From contig JAFLEH010000044.1 of NCBI GenBank assembly GCA_017301995.1, positions 1 through 35,848 of the forward strand: a stretch of DNA of 35,848 nucleotides, in the 5' to 3' direction. Each line of letters opens with the position of its first letter. The stretch's first letter is position 1. The notes under the pieces are model-generated. The model was not told the DNA's origin. It saw nothing but the letters and a program-made list of their open reading frames with translations, and did not search any database. Made by a program: the position numbers and the translations under genes. Source of the stretch: Verrucomicrobiota bacterium (GTDB lineage: Bacteria > Verrucomicrobiota > Verrucomicrobiia > Verrucomicrobiales > Akkermansiaceae). Positions 23,911 through 31,737 of the stretch are shown here, piece by piece.

Positions 23911-26181
23911 TCAACCGTCGTTCCTAAAACGGATGCTCCATGGGACGTCTCCGTTTTCCGGACGGGTGAGCTTCACGCGCAGCAGTCCGTTTTCGATAGA
24001 TGCCTCCCCGACGCTCGCGCTATCGAATTTCCATCCGTCCGGCACGCGGATGCGGAGTTCATAGGGGTCCTTGGCGAGCAAGGACGAGGTGCCGCTGAGG
24101 GTGTTGGCTGACCACGTTTCCGATTTCACGTCCACAATGCCCTGGCTGACGTGGCGCGAGGTGCTCAGCAAGACCGGATGCCCGGCGACCTCGCGCAAGG
24201 CGATGACCTTGCACGAGTTCGGAGCGACCGTATCCCGAATCGAACCCTTCACGTCAGGCAGCGGCCGGTTGCCCCAGAAATCAAACGCATGATAGGTATT
24301 GCCGGGATCAAGGCCGAGGCGTTCCAAAGTGTGGTCGGTTTTCAGCGGCTCGCCATAGAAATTGAACAAGCCGAGCACATCGCGGCGGACACCGGACTTC
24401 GTGTCGGTCACGAGCCAGGTGTTGGGCAGATTGTTGTCGAAATAGTCCACTGGCCGGGCGGTCGCGCCGTGGCCGGCCATCGTGCGCCTGAGAATGTCGA
24501 GACGTTCCTCGGGGAGCGCCGGCAGCCAGTCGCTGATCAGATAGAATTGGTCGGTTAGAGAAACCCATGACGAGGTGAGCCTGGCCTGATCGAGCGTGAC
24601 GCCGCCGGTGATCGAGTTGTCCGCCACGCACTTCTCATCCGATGTCCGCACCTTGGTGGGATCCGGATCGTTCCACCACACCTTGCCGTTGAGAAAATAC
24701 ACCCGCGAGCCGCGCAGGGGACCCGAGCGGATGCCTTCGCCATCGTGGTTGAAATCCGGACCCACCCGCATCGAATCCACCAGGCCGATGGTTCCGGCAT
24801 ACATCCGCATGTTCTGCACGGCGCAGCAACCTGAGAAAAACACATCGTCGCCGGCGCCCTCGCGGATCGTTCGCAGTCCATGGCGCAGGGCCTCGATGTT
24901 GGTCACGCCTTTCCGATGGAGCGGCAGGCATTCTCCGAACTTGTCCTCCTTGAATCCGTCGTTGATATAGGCGTGATCCACTCCCGCGCCGGTGACCAGT
25001 CCATCCATCTTGTAATACTTCGCGCCCCACGACCGGATCGTTTTGCCAAGCGTCCCGAGGTGTTTTTCCACTTCAGGATGCGTGGTGTCCAGGCAGGTGC
25101 CGCCGAAACTTTTCTGGCGGAGCGGTTTCCCATCCGGCCATTTGACGAACCAGTCCTGCTTGTCCTTGTAGTCCGGTTCCATGTGGTTGCGGCCGAAGGG
25201 CAGCCACCAGAGACCGAACGTGAGCCCATTTTCCTCCACAAACCCGGCCACCGGAGCGATGCCGTTCCGATAGGGACCGTCCGGATTCACTCTGTCAAAA
25301 TGGGTCGCGGGACCGCCGATCTTGGGCCCGTCCTGCCACCAATCGTCGAGCTGGATCACGCCGAGCCCGTAGTCCTTGAGCCTCTTGTCCGCGATGAAGG
25401 CGGCAAGTTCCCTGGTCGTCGCCTCGGTGCCGGCGCCGCCATGGTCCGGGCCTTCGGCATACCACGAACAATACACCGCGGTTTTCGGGCGGAGCTTGAT
25501 CCGATGGGACTCGGCAACCGCGGAGGCAAACCGCTCAAGTCCAAGCCGCGCGTCGTCGAACCGCCCGATGGCGAACGTATCGAGCGACACCGATTTTCCG
25601 GGATCCACAAACAGGTGCCCGTGGTCGAGGCGGGCGTTCATCCTGACACCGCCGTTCTCCACACTGGAAAACACCACCCCGGATCCGCGGTTTTGCGTGG
25701 TGAAACCGGCGACCACCCCGTTCCGCGTGACCGGATCGACGCAGGTTAGAAACAGATAGCTTCCGGGATTTTTGTCGGGCGCGAGCAATCCTCCGGTTCC
25801 CAGCGTCCTGAGATCGGAAGCGGGTTTGCCAAGGTCCACCCCAAAGCCGGGCATGGCCACCCTGGCGAGATCCACCGCGGTTTTGCCCGTGTTTCTGACT
25901 GTTGGGGTGATGAACACGAATGGCTGTTCGTCCCGCAACTCGAAGCGGATCTCTCCGCCGCCGTCTCCGATCGTGATGGCCTTGCCAGCCACGGTTCCCT
26001 TGGTGGCGCCACCCGACAGTTTGGCGGTGGTGGCGAAGGGCATGCCGGTTAGACGGTCAACGATGCCGACGATGCCCGCCTCATCGTCAAACCGGACGGT
26101 TAGCTGGCGGTTGGATACCTCGTGGACGGCGGCGTGGGCCATTCCGGCGAGCGCGGAGGAAACGAAAAGCAGGGTTCTCAT
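23911..26181 (-). CDS. GH36-like alpha-galactosidase
   Basis: The start at ATG 26181 (MRTLLFVSSALAGMAHAAV) gives a signal peptide; the frame also holds an ATG at 26223. The 756-residue product has an N-terminal beta-supersandwich, then a clan GH-D barrel. The barrel contains WYAEGPD, LGVIQLDDWWQDG, FGLWWLPFG, nucleophile Asp393 in YYKMDGL and a proposed acid/base Asp476 in SMRVGPDFN. A C-terminal beta domain ends PWSIRFRNDG. GH36 and GH27 enzymes cleave terminal alpha-galactose by a retaining mechanism. The enzyme is probably periplasmic or secreted. It converges with the beta-helix gene (12-base gap) and diverges from the von Willebrand gene across 259 bases. The family is clear; substrate may be alpha-galactosides or related sugars. 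Confidence 0.9.
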   Translation of the reverse strand: MRTLLFVSSALAGMAHAAVHEVSNRQLTVRFDDEAGIVGIVDRLTGMPFATTAKLSGGATKGTVAGKAITIGDGGGEIRFELRDEQPFVFITPTVRNTGKTAVDLARVAMPGFGVDLGKPASDLRTLGTGGLLAPDKNPGSYLFLTCVDPVTRNGVVAGFTTQNRGSGVVFSSVENGGVRMNARLDHGHLFVDPGKSVSLDTFAIGRFDDARLGLERFASAVAESHRIKLRPKTAVYCSWYAEGPDHGGAGTEATTRELAAFIADKRLKDYGLGVIQLDDWWQDGPKIGGPATHFDRVNPDGPYRNGIAPVAGFVEENGLTFGLWWLPFGRNHMEPDYKDKQDWFVKWPDGKPLRQKSFGGTCLDTTHPEVEKHLGTLGKTIRSWGAKYYKMDGLVTGAGVDHAYINDGFKEDKFGECLPLHRKGVTNIEALRHGLRTIREGAGDDVFFSGCCAVQNMRMYAGTIGLVDSMRVGPDFNHDGEGIRSGPLRGSRVYFLNGKVWWNDPDPTKVRTSDEKCVADNSITGGVTLDQARLTSSWVSLTDQFYLISDWLPALPEERLDILRRTMAGHGATARPVDYFDNNLPNTWLVTDTKSGVRRDVLGLFNFYGEPLKTDHTLERLGLDPGNTYHAFDFWGNRPLPDVKGSIRDTVAPNSCKVIALREVAGHPVLLSTSRHVSQGIVDVKSETWSANTLSGTSSLLAKDPYELRIRVPDGWKFDSASVGEASIENGLLRVKLTRPENGDVPWSIRFRNDG

Positions 26182-26440
26182 GGTGCGATGGATGGAAAAC
26201 GGATCAAAGCGGGCCGCATCCATACGCGCCCGCTTCTCGCGCTCTTACGGACTCTTCGGCCTGTGGGAACTCCGGATTCCCTGGTGGCGTTCAAACCGGA
26301 TCGGCACTCGGAATTTACCATCCCTTTACCCACGGCGACCGAATCATCGGCGTTATATCTCGGGTGCGGACGCCGATCCGCGCGCCGATCCGCCTCCACC
26401 CGGCATCCGTGGGTGGATAGAAACCAACCATCAGATTGTT

Positions 26441-27574
26441 ATGAAACCAACTCCGTTCCTCGCCATTGCCGCCGCCATCAGTCTCGCCCGCGCCGATCAG
26501 CCGGCCGCGCCCGAACCACCGGCCGCCCCACCCCAGCCCAAACCGGTCGTCGATGTGGTCTTCGTGCTCGACTCCACCGGATCGATGGGCGGGCTGATCG
26601 AAGGCGCGAAGGATAAGATCTGGTCCATCGCCAACAGCGTGATCGGCCAGAAACCCGCGCCTTCGGTTAGAATCGGCCTCGTTTCCTACCGCGACCGCGG
26701 GGACGAATACGTGACCCGGAGCTTTGATCTAACCGACGATATCGACGAGGTGTTCAAGAACCTCCGTTCGTTCAGGGCTTCGGGAGGCGGCGACACACCC
26801 GAGAGTGTGAACCAGGCGCTGCATGAGGCTGTCGGAAAGATGGGCTGGTCCGCCGGCAAGGATGCCACGAAGATCATGTTTCTGGTAGGCGACTGCCCGC
26901 CGCACATGGACTATCAGGACGACGTCAAATACCAGGAAACCTGCAAACGCGCCGCCTCGTCTGGGATTGTGATCAACACGGTCCAATGCGGCGGCCATTC
27001 CGAAACGACCCCCGTTTGGCAGGAAATCGCGCGGCTCGCGGAGGGCAGCTACATCGCCCTCGCCCAGACCGGCGGCATGGTGGCGGTGTCCACCCCGCAC
27101 GACGCCGAGATCGCCCGCCTCAGCGCGGAACTCGGCGAAACGGCCATCGCTTACGGCGACGCCGCCCAACAAAGCGCCGTCCGCCAGAAGAACGCCGCCG
27201 CCAAGGATGCTGCGCCGTCGGTGGCCGCCGAGCGCGCCGCCTACAACTCCAAATCCGGCGGCAAGGCGGTCCAGGGCCGCGGCGATTTGTTGGCCGATCT
27301 CGAGGAAGGCAAAGTGAAACTCGAATCCGTCAAACAGGACGAACTGCCCGCCGAGTTCAAAGGCAAGTCACCCGAGGAACAGCAGAAACTCATCGGCGAA
27401 CGCCAAACCAAACGCGCCGAACTCAACAAACAGCTCGCCGACCTCGCCACCAAGCGCGACGCGTTCATCGCCCAGGAAAAGAACCGGCTCAAAAAGGAAG
27501 GCAAGGGCGACGCCTTCGACCTCAAAGTGGAGGAAACCATCCGCAAACAGACGGACAAATCCAACAGAAAGTGA
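26441..27574 (+). CDS. Secreted von Willebrand factor A domain protein with Lys-rich tail
   Basis: ATG 26441 (MKPTPFLAIAAAISLARADQ) opens a signal peptide, and the frame upstream to 25772 belongs to antisense sequence of the GH36 gene. The 377-residue product has a Pro-rich linker (about 20-35) and a vWA domain (about 36-210). Metal-ion-dependent adhesion site residues appear in DSTGSMGG (D44, S48 in the usual DxSxS place with one Thr), SGGGDTPESV and FLVGDCPPH. The last 90 residues are charged, with repeated Lys/Glu/Gln and a likely coiled coil. vWA domains bind proteins, and this one is probably periplasmic. Its partner is unknown. The 259-base gap to the divergent GH36 gene must hold both promoters, though no clear boxes are seen. 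Confidence 0.88.
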   Translation: MKPTPFLAIAAAISLARADQPAAPEPPAAPPQPKPVVDVVFVLDSTGSMGGLIEGAKDKIWSIANSVIGQKPAPSVRIGLVSYRDRGDEYVTRSFDLTDDIDEVFKNLRSFRASGGGDTPESVNQALHEAVGKMGWSAGKDATKIMFLVGDCPPHMDYQDDVKYQETCKRAASSGIVINTVQCGGHSETTPVWQEIARLAEGSYIALAQTGGMVAVSTPHDAEIARLSAELGETAIAYGDAAQQSAVRQKNAAAKDAAPSVAAERAAYNSKSGGKAVQGRGDLLADLEEGKVKLESVKQDELPAEFKGKSPEEQQKLIGERQTKRAELNKQLADLATKRDAFIAQEKNRLKKEGKGDAFDLKVEETIRKQTDKSNRK

Positions 27575-27872
27575 CGCGCCGCGAAAAATCGCCCAATCAG
27601 ACCCAAACCCGTGTTCAACTTCAACCCAAGTGTTACCCATCTCCTGACCCAGGAGTGTCACCGGTGTCCTGACCGCGCCCTGCGCCCCTCTTGCTCATCC
27701 ACGATCTTCAGTATCCGATCTCCGGTGCGCCATGGCGGGTTTGGAGGTGGGTTTCAGCTCGGTGTGGACCGGATTGGGGCTTGCCAAGGTCCGGCGGGGG
27801 TGGATGATCGGCTCCGGCCGCCGGCGGAGGCGCCTGGATTTCCGCCGTCTTCCGCATTTTTCCACCTTTTCC
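27575..27872. other. Intergenic gap with two related 19-bp repeats
   Basis: The 298 bases between the vWA gene and pyruvate kinase contain two related 19-mers at 27631-27649 and 27656-27674. They match at 15 of 19 positions (TGTTACCCATCTCCTGACC and TGTCACCGGTGTCCTGACC) and repeat every 25 bases. Strings of this TGTTACCC...CCTGACC type are familiar from ends of IS481/IS3-like elements, so this may be an IS footprint. No transposase is present and no terminator is clear. Confidence 0.4.
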
Positions 27873-29276
27873 ATGTTCAGCAAAACGAAATTGATCTGCA
27901 CCCTCGGTCCGGCGACGGACAACGAGGAAACCATCGGCCGTCTGATCGATGCCGGGACCAGCGTGTTCCGGCTCAACATGAGCCACGCCAAGCACGAGCA
28001 CGCCCGCGAGACGGTGAAGCTGGTGCGCCAGGAGGCGGCCAAGCGCAACGCCCACATCGGCGTGTTGTTTGATCTAACCGGTCCGTCCATCCGTACCGGC
28101 GATTTGCCGGTGCCCCTGAAACTGGCGGACGGCGATGTGGTGGAGTTCCGCAAAACCGGCGCGGCTCCGGGCGTGGAGCGCTCCACCACGGTCAACTACG
28201 ACGGCCTGATGGCCGATGTGGCGGTGGGAAACACCCTCGTGGTGGACAACGGCGCGCTCTTGATGCACATCGATCAAGTGGCGGAGGACCGCATCCTTTG
28301 CACCGTGAAAACGCCGGGCACCATGGGTTCGCGGCGGCACATCAACCTTCCCGGCGTGCGGCTGAATCTGCCCGCGATGACCGAAAAGGACTATCAGGAC
28401 CTGGCGCTCGCGGTCGAGTGCGACGCGGATTTCATCGCCGGGTCGTTCGTGCGGGATGCCGCCCACGTCCGCGAGCTGCGGACCGCGATGAAGGCGCTCG
28501 AAGGCGAGGCGCAGATTGTCGCGAAAATCGAGGACCAGGAGGCGATCCGGAACATCGACGCGATCCTGGCCGAGGCGGATGTGGTGATGATCGCTCGCGG
28601 TGATTTGGGAACCGAGGTCCAGTTCGAGGAGTTGCCGATCCTGCAACGCCGCATCGTGCGCCGCTGCCACGAGTTGGGCACGCGGGTGATCGTGGCCACC
28701 CAGTTGCTGGAGTCGATGATCACCAACCCCACTCCCACCCGTGCCGAGGTCACCGATGTGATGAACGCCGCCTACGAAGAGGCCGACGCCCTGATGCTCT
28801 CCGGCGAAACCTCGGTGGGCCGCTACCCGGAACGCTGCGTGGACGCGCTGGTGCGCATCACCACCCGCATCGAACGCTCCGGCGGAGTCGGCTACGGCCA
28901 GCACGTGATCCTGCGCGACGAACGGCAGAAAACCGCGCGCGCGGCGGTCACCCTGGCGGATTCGCTGCCCGGCGCGCAATTGGTGGTCCTCACCCGCCGC
29001 GGCGTGCTGGCGAACCTGATTGCCATGATGCGGCCTCGCACCACCGGCATTTTCGCCATCACCACCAAGGACCGCGTGTGCCGCCAACTCTCCCTCACCC
29101 GGGGCGTTACAGCCATCAGACACGCGTTTTCCCCCAATATCGAGGACACCATCCGCAACGTGATCGAGGTGCTCCGGTCCGACTACAAGGTGATCCCCGG
29201 CACTCCCATCGTGGTGCTGGCGGACATCATTTCGGACCATTTCGCGGCGAATTCGATCCTGCTGCATCACGCCTGA
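27873..29276 (+). CDS. pyk: Pyruvate kinase
   Basis: ATG 27873 (MFSKTKLICTLGPAT) starts a 467-residue protein of normal length; the open frame upstream is not conserved in kind. Features in order: TKLICTLGPAT, RLNMSH (R33, N35, substrate and K+ site), DLTGPSIRTG in place of the usual DTKGPEIRTG, a B domain, catalytic Lys218 in QIVAKIED, ARGDLGTEV (241-249), ATQLLESM (275-282), and a C-terminal allosteric-like domain with VTLADSLPG and LTRRGVLANLI. The enzyme turns phosphoenolpyruvate and ADP into pyruvate and ATP in the last step of glycolysis, in the cytoplasm. It would use sugar released by the neighbouring hydrolases, but no operon link is visible. Confidence 0.97.
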   Translation: MFSKTKLICTLGPATDNEETIGRLIDAGTSVFRLNMSHAKHEHARETVKLVRQEAAKRNAHIGVLFDLTGPSIRTGDLPVPLKLADGDVVEFRKTGAAPGVERSTTVNYDGLMADVAVGNTLVVDNGALLMHIDQVAEDRILCTVKTPGTMGSRRHINLPGVRLNLPAMTEKDYQDLALAVECDADFIAGSFVRDAAHVRELRTAMKALEGEAQIVAKIEDQEAIRNIDAILAEADVVMIARGDLGTEVQFEELPILQRRIVRRCHELGTRVIVATQLLESMITNPTPTRAEVTDVMNAAYEEADALMLSGETSVGRYPERCVDALVRITTRIERSGGVGYGQHVILRDERQKTARAAVTLADSLPGAQLVVLTRRGVLANLIAMMRPRTTGIFAITTKDRVCRQLSLTRGVTAIRHAFSPNIEDTIRNVIEVLRSDYKVIPGTPIVVLADIISDHFAANSILLHHA

Positions 29277-29369
29277 TCGTCCGGACGGCTCTCTATCGGA
29301 AACGCGGAATCCGCGCGGAAATCGACGATCGTGCTTGGCTGCCGCCGCGTGGGGGCTATGGTCGCGGGC

Positions 29370-29993
29370 ATGTCGAAATACGCTGGTGAGGAAGTATTGG
29401 TGGTGCCGCGCGCGCTGCTGGATCAAATGGGTGCGTTCCACGGCCTCCGGACGGAGGGGCTGGAAGACGCCATCGGTCGGTTGCTGGACCCCGGCGCGCA
29501 CTTTTTCATGGACCGCGCCGCGGCCGAGGACGATCCCACCCACAAGCAGCTCATTCCTTACTGCGTCTTCCGCCACGGCGACCGTGTCCTGCACTACACC
29601 CGCGGCAAGTCGGGTGGCGAAAGCCGGCTCCACGCCAAGCTCTCCGTCGGCGTGGGCGGCCACATCAACCCGGTCGATACCGGCGACGGCCGCACCGGAC
29701 CCGAAGCCTACTTCGCGGCGGTCGCGCGCGAGATTTCCGAGGAACTCGCCACCCCCATCCCGCCGGAATCCACCCGCCGGATCATCGCGCTGCTCAACGA
29801 TGACTCGAATCCGGTGGGCCAGGTCCACCTCGGCATCGTGCATCTGATCGACCTCGGCACCGGCGAGGTGGCCGCTCGCGAGGATGCCCTAACCGACCTC
29901 ACCCTTTCGCCGCTTTCCGAGCTGAACGGTCCGCTTTTCGAACGATTGGAAACCTGGTCCCAGCACTGCATCCGCCACCTGGCGGACGGGTGA
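29370..29993 (+). CDS. Nudix-like hydrolase
   Basis: The start at ATG 29370 (MSKYAGEEVLVVPRALL) gives 207 residues; an upstream in-frame ATG at 29331 is less likely. KLSVGVGGHIN leads into a long loop and then EAYFAAVAREISEEL, which contains the RE..EE core of a Nudix box with the correct E-x7-RE spacing. The loop between the first Gly and this helix is longer and does not fit G-x5-E exactly. The C-terminal part includes LGIVHLIDL. Nudix proteins cleave nucleoside diphosphates linked to another group. The substrate cannot be read. It lies 93 bases after pyruvate kinase. Confidence 0.8.
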   Translation: MSKYAGEEVLVVPRALLDQMGAFHGLRTEGLEDAIGRLLDPGAHFFMDRAAAEDDPTHKQLIPYCVFRHGDRVLHYTRGKSGGESRLHAKLSVGVGGHINPVDTGDGRTGPEAYFAAVAREISEELATPIPPESTRRIIALLNDDSNPVGQVHLGIVHLIDLGTGEVAAREDALTDLTLSPLSELNGPLFERLETWSQHCIRHLADG

Positions 29994-30045
29994 CGGTCTG
30001 TCGCGGGAATTTCCCAAGATATCCTCCCATCCCGCGTTTCATGCC

Positions 30046-30972
30046 ATGATGCGTCGCCGTGAAATGTTATATTGTTCCGGTCTGGCCGGAGCCTGTGCCT
30101 ATATGGGCTGGCTGGTTCATGGCCGGGCCGCCGGGGTTTCCGATCTGCCGGCGCCCGCGGCCTATCAGAAAAAGTCCGACCTGATCCGGCATTTGTTCAC
30201 GACGAAGAAGCCCCCGGGGCCCGGAGATTGGCTCGCGCAACACCGTGAGCCGGGCCAGACGTTCGCCGAGTACACCCAATGCAATCCCAACCGGCCCGTG
30301 GAGGGGCGCAAGGCGATCTATCTGGCGGAAATGGGGGATTTCGACGCGTCCCGCCGCAAGGTGTTGGAAACGCTCCGCGAGTTCATGGGGTTGGTGTTCC
30401 GCTTGGAAATCAAGGCGCTCCCGCCGATCGATCCCGCCGTCATCCCGGCCTCCGCACGGCGGATCAACGCGGGCACCGGCATGGCCCAATGGCAAAGCAA
30501 ATACATTCTCGACAACGTCCTCGTTCCGCGCCGGCCGACGGACGCCGTGGCCCTGCTGGCGCTCACCGCCACCGACCTCTGGCCCGGTGAGGGATGGAAC
30601 TTCGTGTTCGGGCAAGCGTCCCTGGCCGAGCGGGTCGGCGTGTGGTCCACCATCCGGTTCGGAAATCCGGAAAAGGAACCCGCGAGATTTCTCCGGCGGG
30701 TGTTGCAGGTGGCCGTGCATGAAACCGGGCACATGTTCGGCATGCGCCACTGCACCGCCTACGAGTGCGGCATGAACGGCTCCAACAGCCTTGAGGAAAG
30801 CGATCGCACGCCGATCGCCTTCTGCCCCGAATGCGAGGCGAAACTGTGGTGGGTGTGCGGCCAGAACCCGGCCGGCAGAGCCGCCAAACTGGCGGAATTC
30901 GCCGCCAAACACGGCTTTGAGGCCGAAGCGAAACTGTGGAAAGCCGAAGCCACCGCGCTCAAAGGCGGGTGA
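30046..30972 (+). CDS. Archaemetzincin-like zinc metalloprotease
   Basis: The 308-residue product starts MMRRREMLYCSGLAGACAYMG, a short basic stretch and a hydrophobic segment that may be an export signal with a weak lipobox-like AGAC. The zinc site fits archaemetzincins: H225-E-x-x-H229-x-x-G-x-x-H235-C236, then C241 four residues later, and a second Cys pair C260/C263 in FCPEC. Archaemetzincins add this Cys-rich zinc site to a metzincin core. In the usual motif Met follows the second Cys directly; here CGM has a Gly in between. Length and cysteine pattern make the assignment firm. Its substrate is unknown. The gene ends 77 bases before the hemolysin III gene. Confidence 0.9.
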   Translation: MMRRREMLYCSGLAGACAYMGWLVHGRAAGVSDLPAPAAYQKKSDLIRHLFTTKKPPGPGDWLAQHREPGQTFAEYTQCNPNRPVEGRKAIYLAEMGDFDASRRKVLETLREFMGLVFRLEIKALPPIDPAVIPASARRINAGTGMAQWQSKYILDNVLVPRRPTDAVALLALTATDLWPGEGWNFVFGQASLAERVGVWSTIRFGNPEKEPARFLRRVLQVAVHETGHMFGMRHCTAYECGMNGSNSLEESDRTPIAFCPECEAKLWWVCGQNPAGRAAKLAEFAAKHGFEAEAKLWKAEATALKGG

Positions 30973-31049
30973 TCCGGGGTTTGTGCCGGAAATTCCGGTG
31001 GAGGAGGTTGCAAATCCGCCAACGGACGTTAGCTTGGCGCGTCATTTCC

Positions 31050-31727
31050 ATGTCCACATCCACCCAATTGCGCGGTTCGCGGGGGCTCGTCGCGCTCTCG
31101 CGGGCCCAGTCTCCCGGCGAAGAACTTGCCAACAGCCTGAGCCACGGCGCCGGGCTGGTGGCCGCTCTGACCGGCGCACCGGTGCTGATCGTCGCGGCGG
31201 TCCAACAGCGGCACGTGGGCATGATCGTCGGCGCCAGCGTGTTTTCCGCGGCCATGATCGTCGCCTACTTGTGCTCCACGCTCTATCACGCCCTGCCGGA
31301 GGGTCGGGCGAAGCGGGTGTTCCGGGTGCTCGATCATGTGTCGATTTTTCTGCTCATCGCGGGCACCTACACGCCTTTCACGCTGGGGGTTTTGGAAGGC
31401 GCCTGGGGTTGGTCGGTGTTCGGGGTGATCTGGCTGCTGGCCCTGGCCGGGACGGTGATGAAGTTCACCGGCGGACTCCGCAAGCCGTGGCTATCCACCG
31501 GACTCTATCTGCTGATGGGCTGGTTGGTGCTGGTGGCGATCCATCCGCTCTGGCTGCGGATGCCGGTTTCCGGGCTGGTCTGGCTGGCCGCGGGCGGCGT
31601 GGCCTACACCCTCGGCGTGCCGTTTTTCGCGCGCGATGACCGGATCCGCTACGCCCACGCGGTGTGGCATCTGTTTGTTCTAACCGGAACAATCTGCCAC
31701 TTCGCGGCGGTGTTTGCCAGCGTCTGA
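31050..31727 (+). CDS. Hemolysin III / TrhA-like seven-helix membrane protein
   Basis: The start at ATG 31050 (MSTSTQLRGSRG) gives 225 residues with seven hydrophobic segments. PAQR/hemolysin III motifs are present: ELANSLSHGAGLVAA near the N-terminus, LCSTLYH after helix two, LDHVSIFLLIAGTYTPF, and HAVWHLFVLTG near the C-terminus. Conserved His residues in the first, second and last motif form a zinc site in this superfamily. Bacterial members are linked to membrane fluidity and are not proven hemolysins. The stop lies 10 bases from the stop of the convergent symporter gene. Confidence 0.93.
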   Translation: MSTSTQLRGSRGLVALSRAQSPGEELANSLSHGAGLVAALTGAPVLIVAAVQQRHVGMIVGASVFSAAMIVAYLCSTLYHALPEGRAKRVFRVLDHVSIFLLIAGTYTPFTLGVLEGAWGWSVFGVIWLLALAGTVMKFTGGLRKPWLSTGLYLLMGWLVLVAIHPLWLRMPVSGLVWLAAGGVAYTLGVPFFARDDRIRYAHAVWHLFVLTGTICHFAAVFASV

Positions 31728-31737
31728 GCGGATCGCC

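Noticed and set aside
25772..26440. Long N-terminal extension of the vWA gene
   Set aside because: The extension is antisense to the GH36-like gene, and a clear signal peptide begins at 26441.
28074..29843. Long minus-strand open frame opposite pyruvate kinase
   Set aside because: It is rich in His/Arg/Asp/Val and has no domain. It is a GC-bias shadow of pyk and the Nudix gene.
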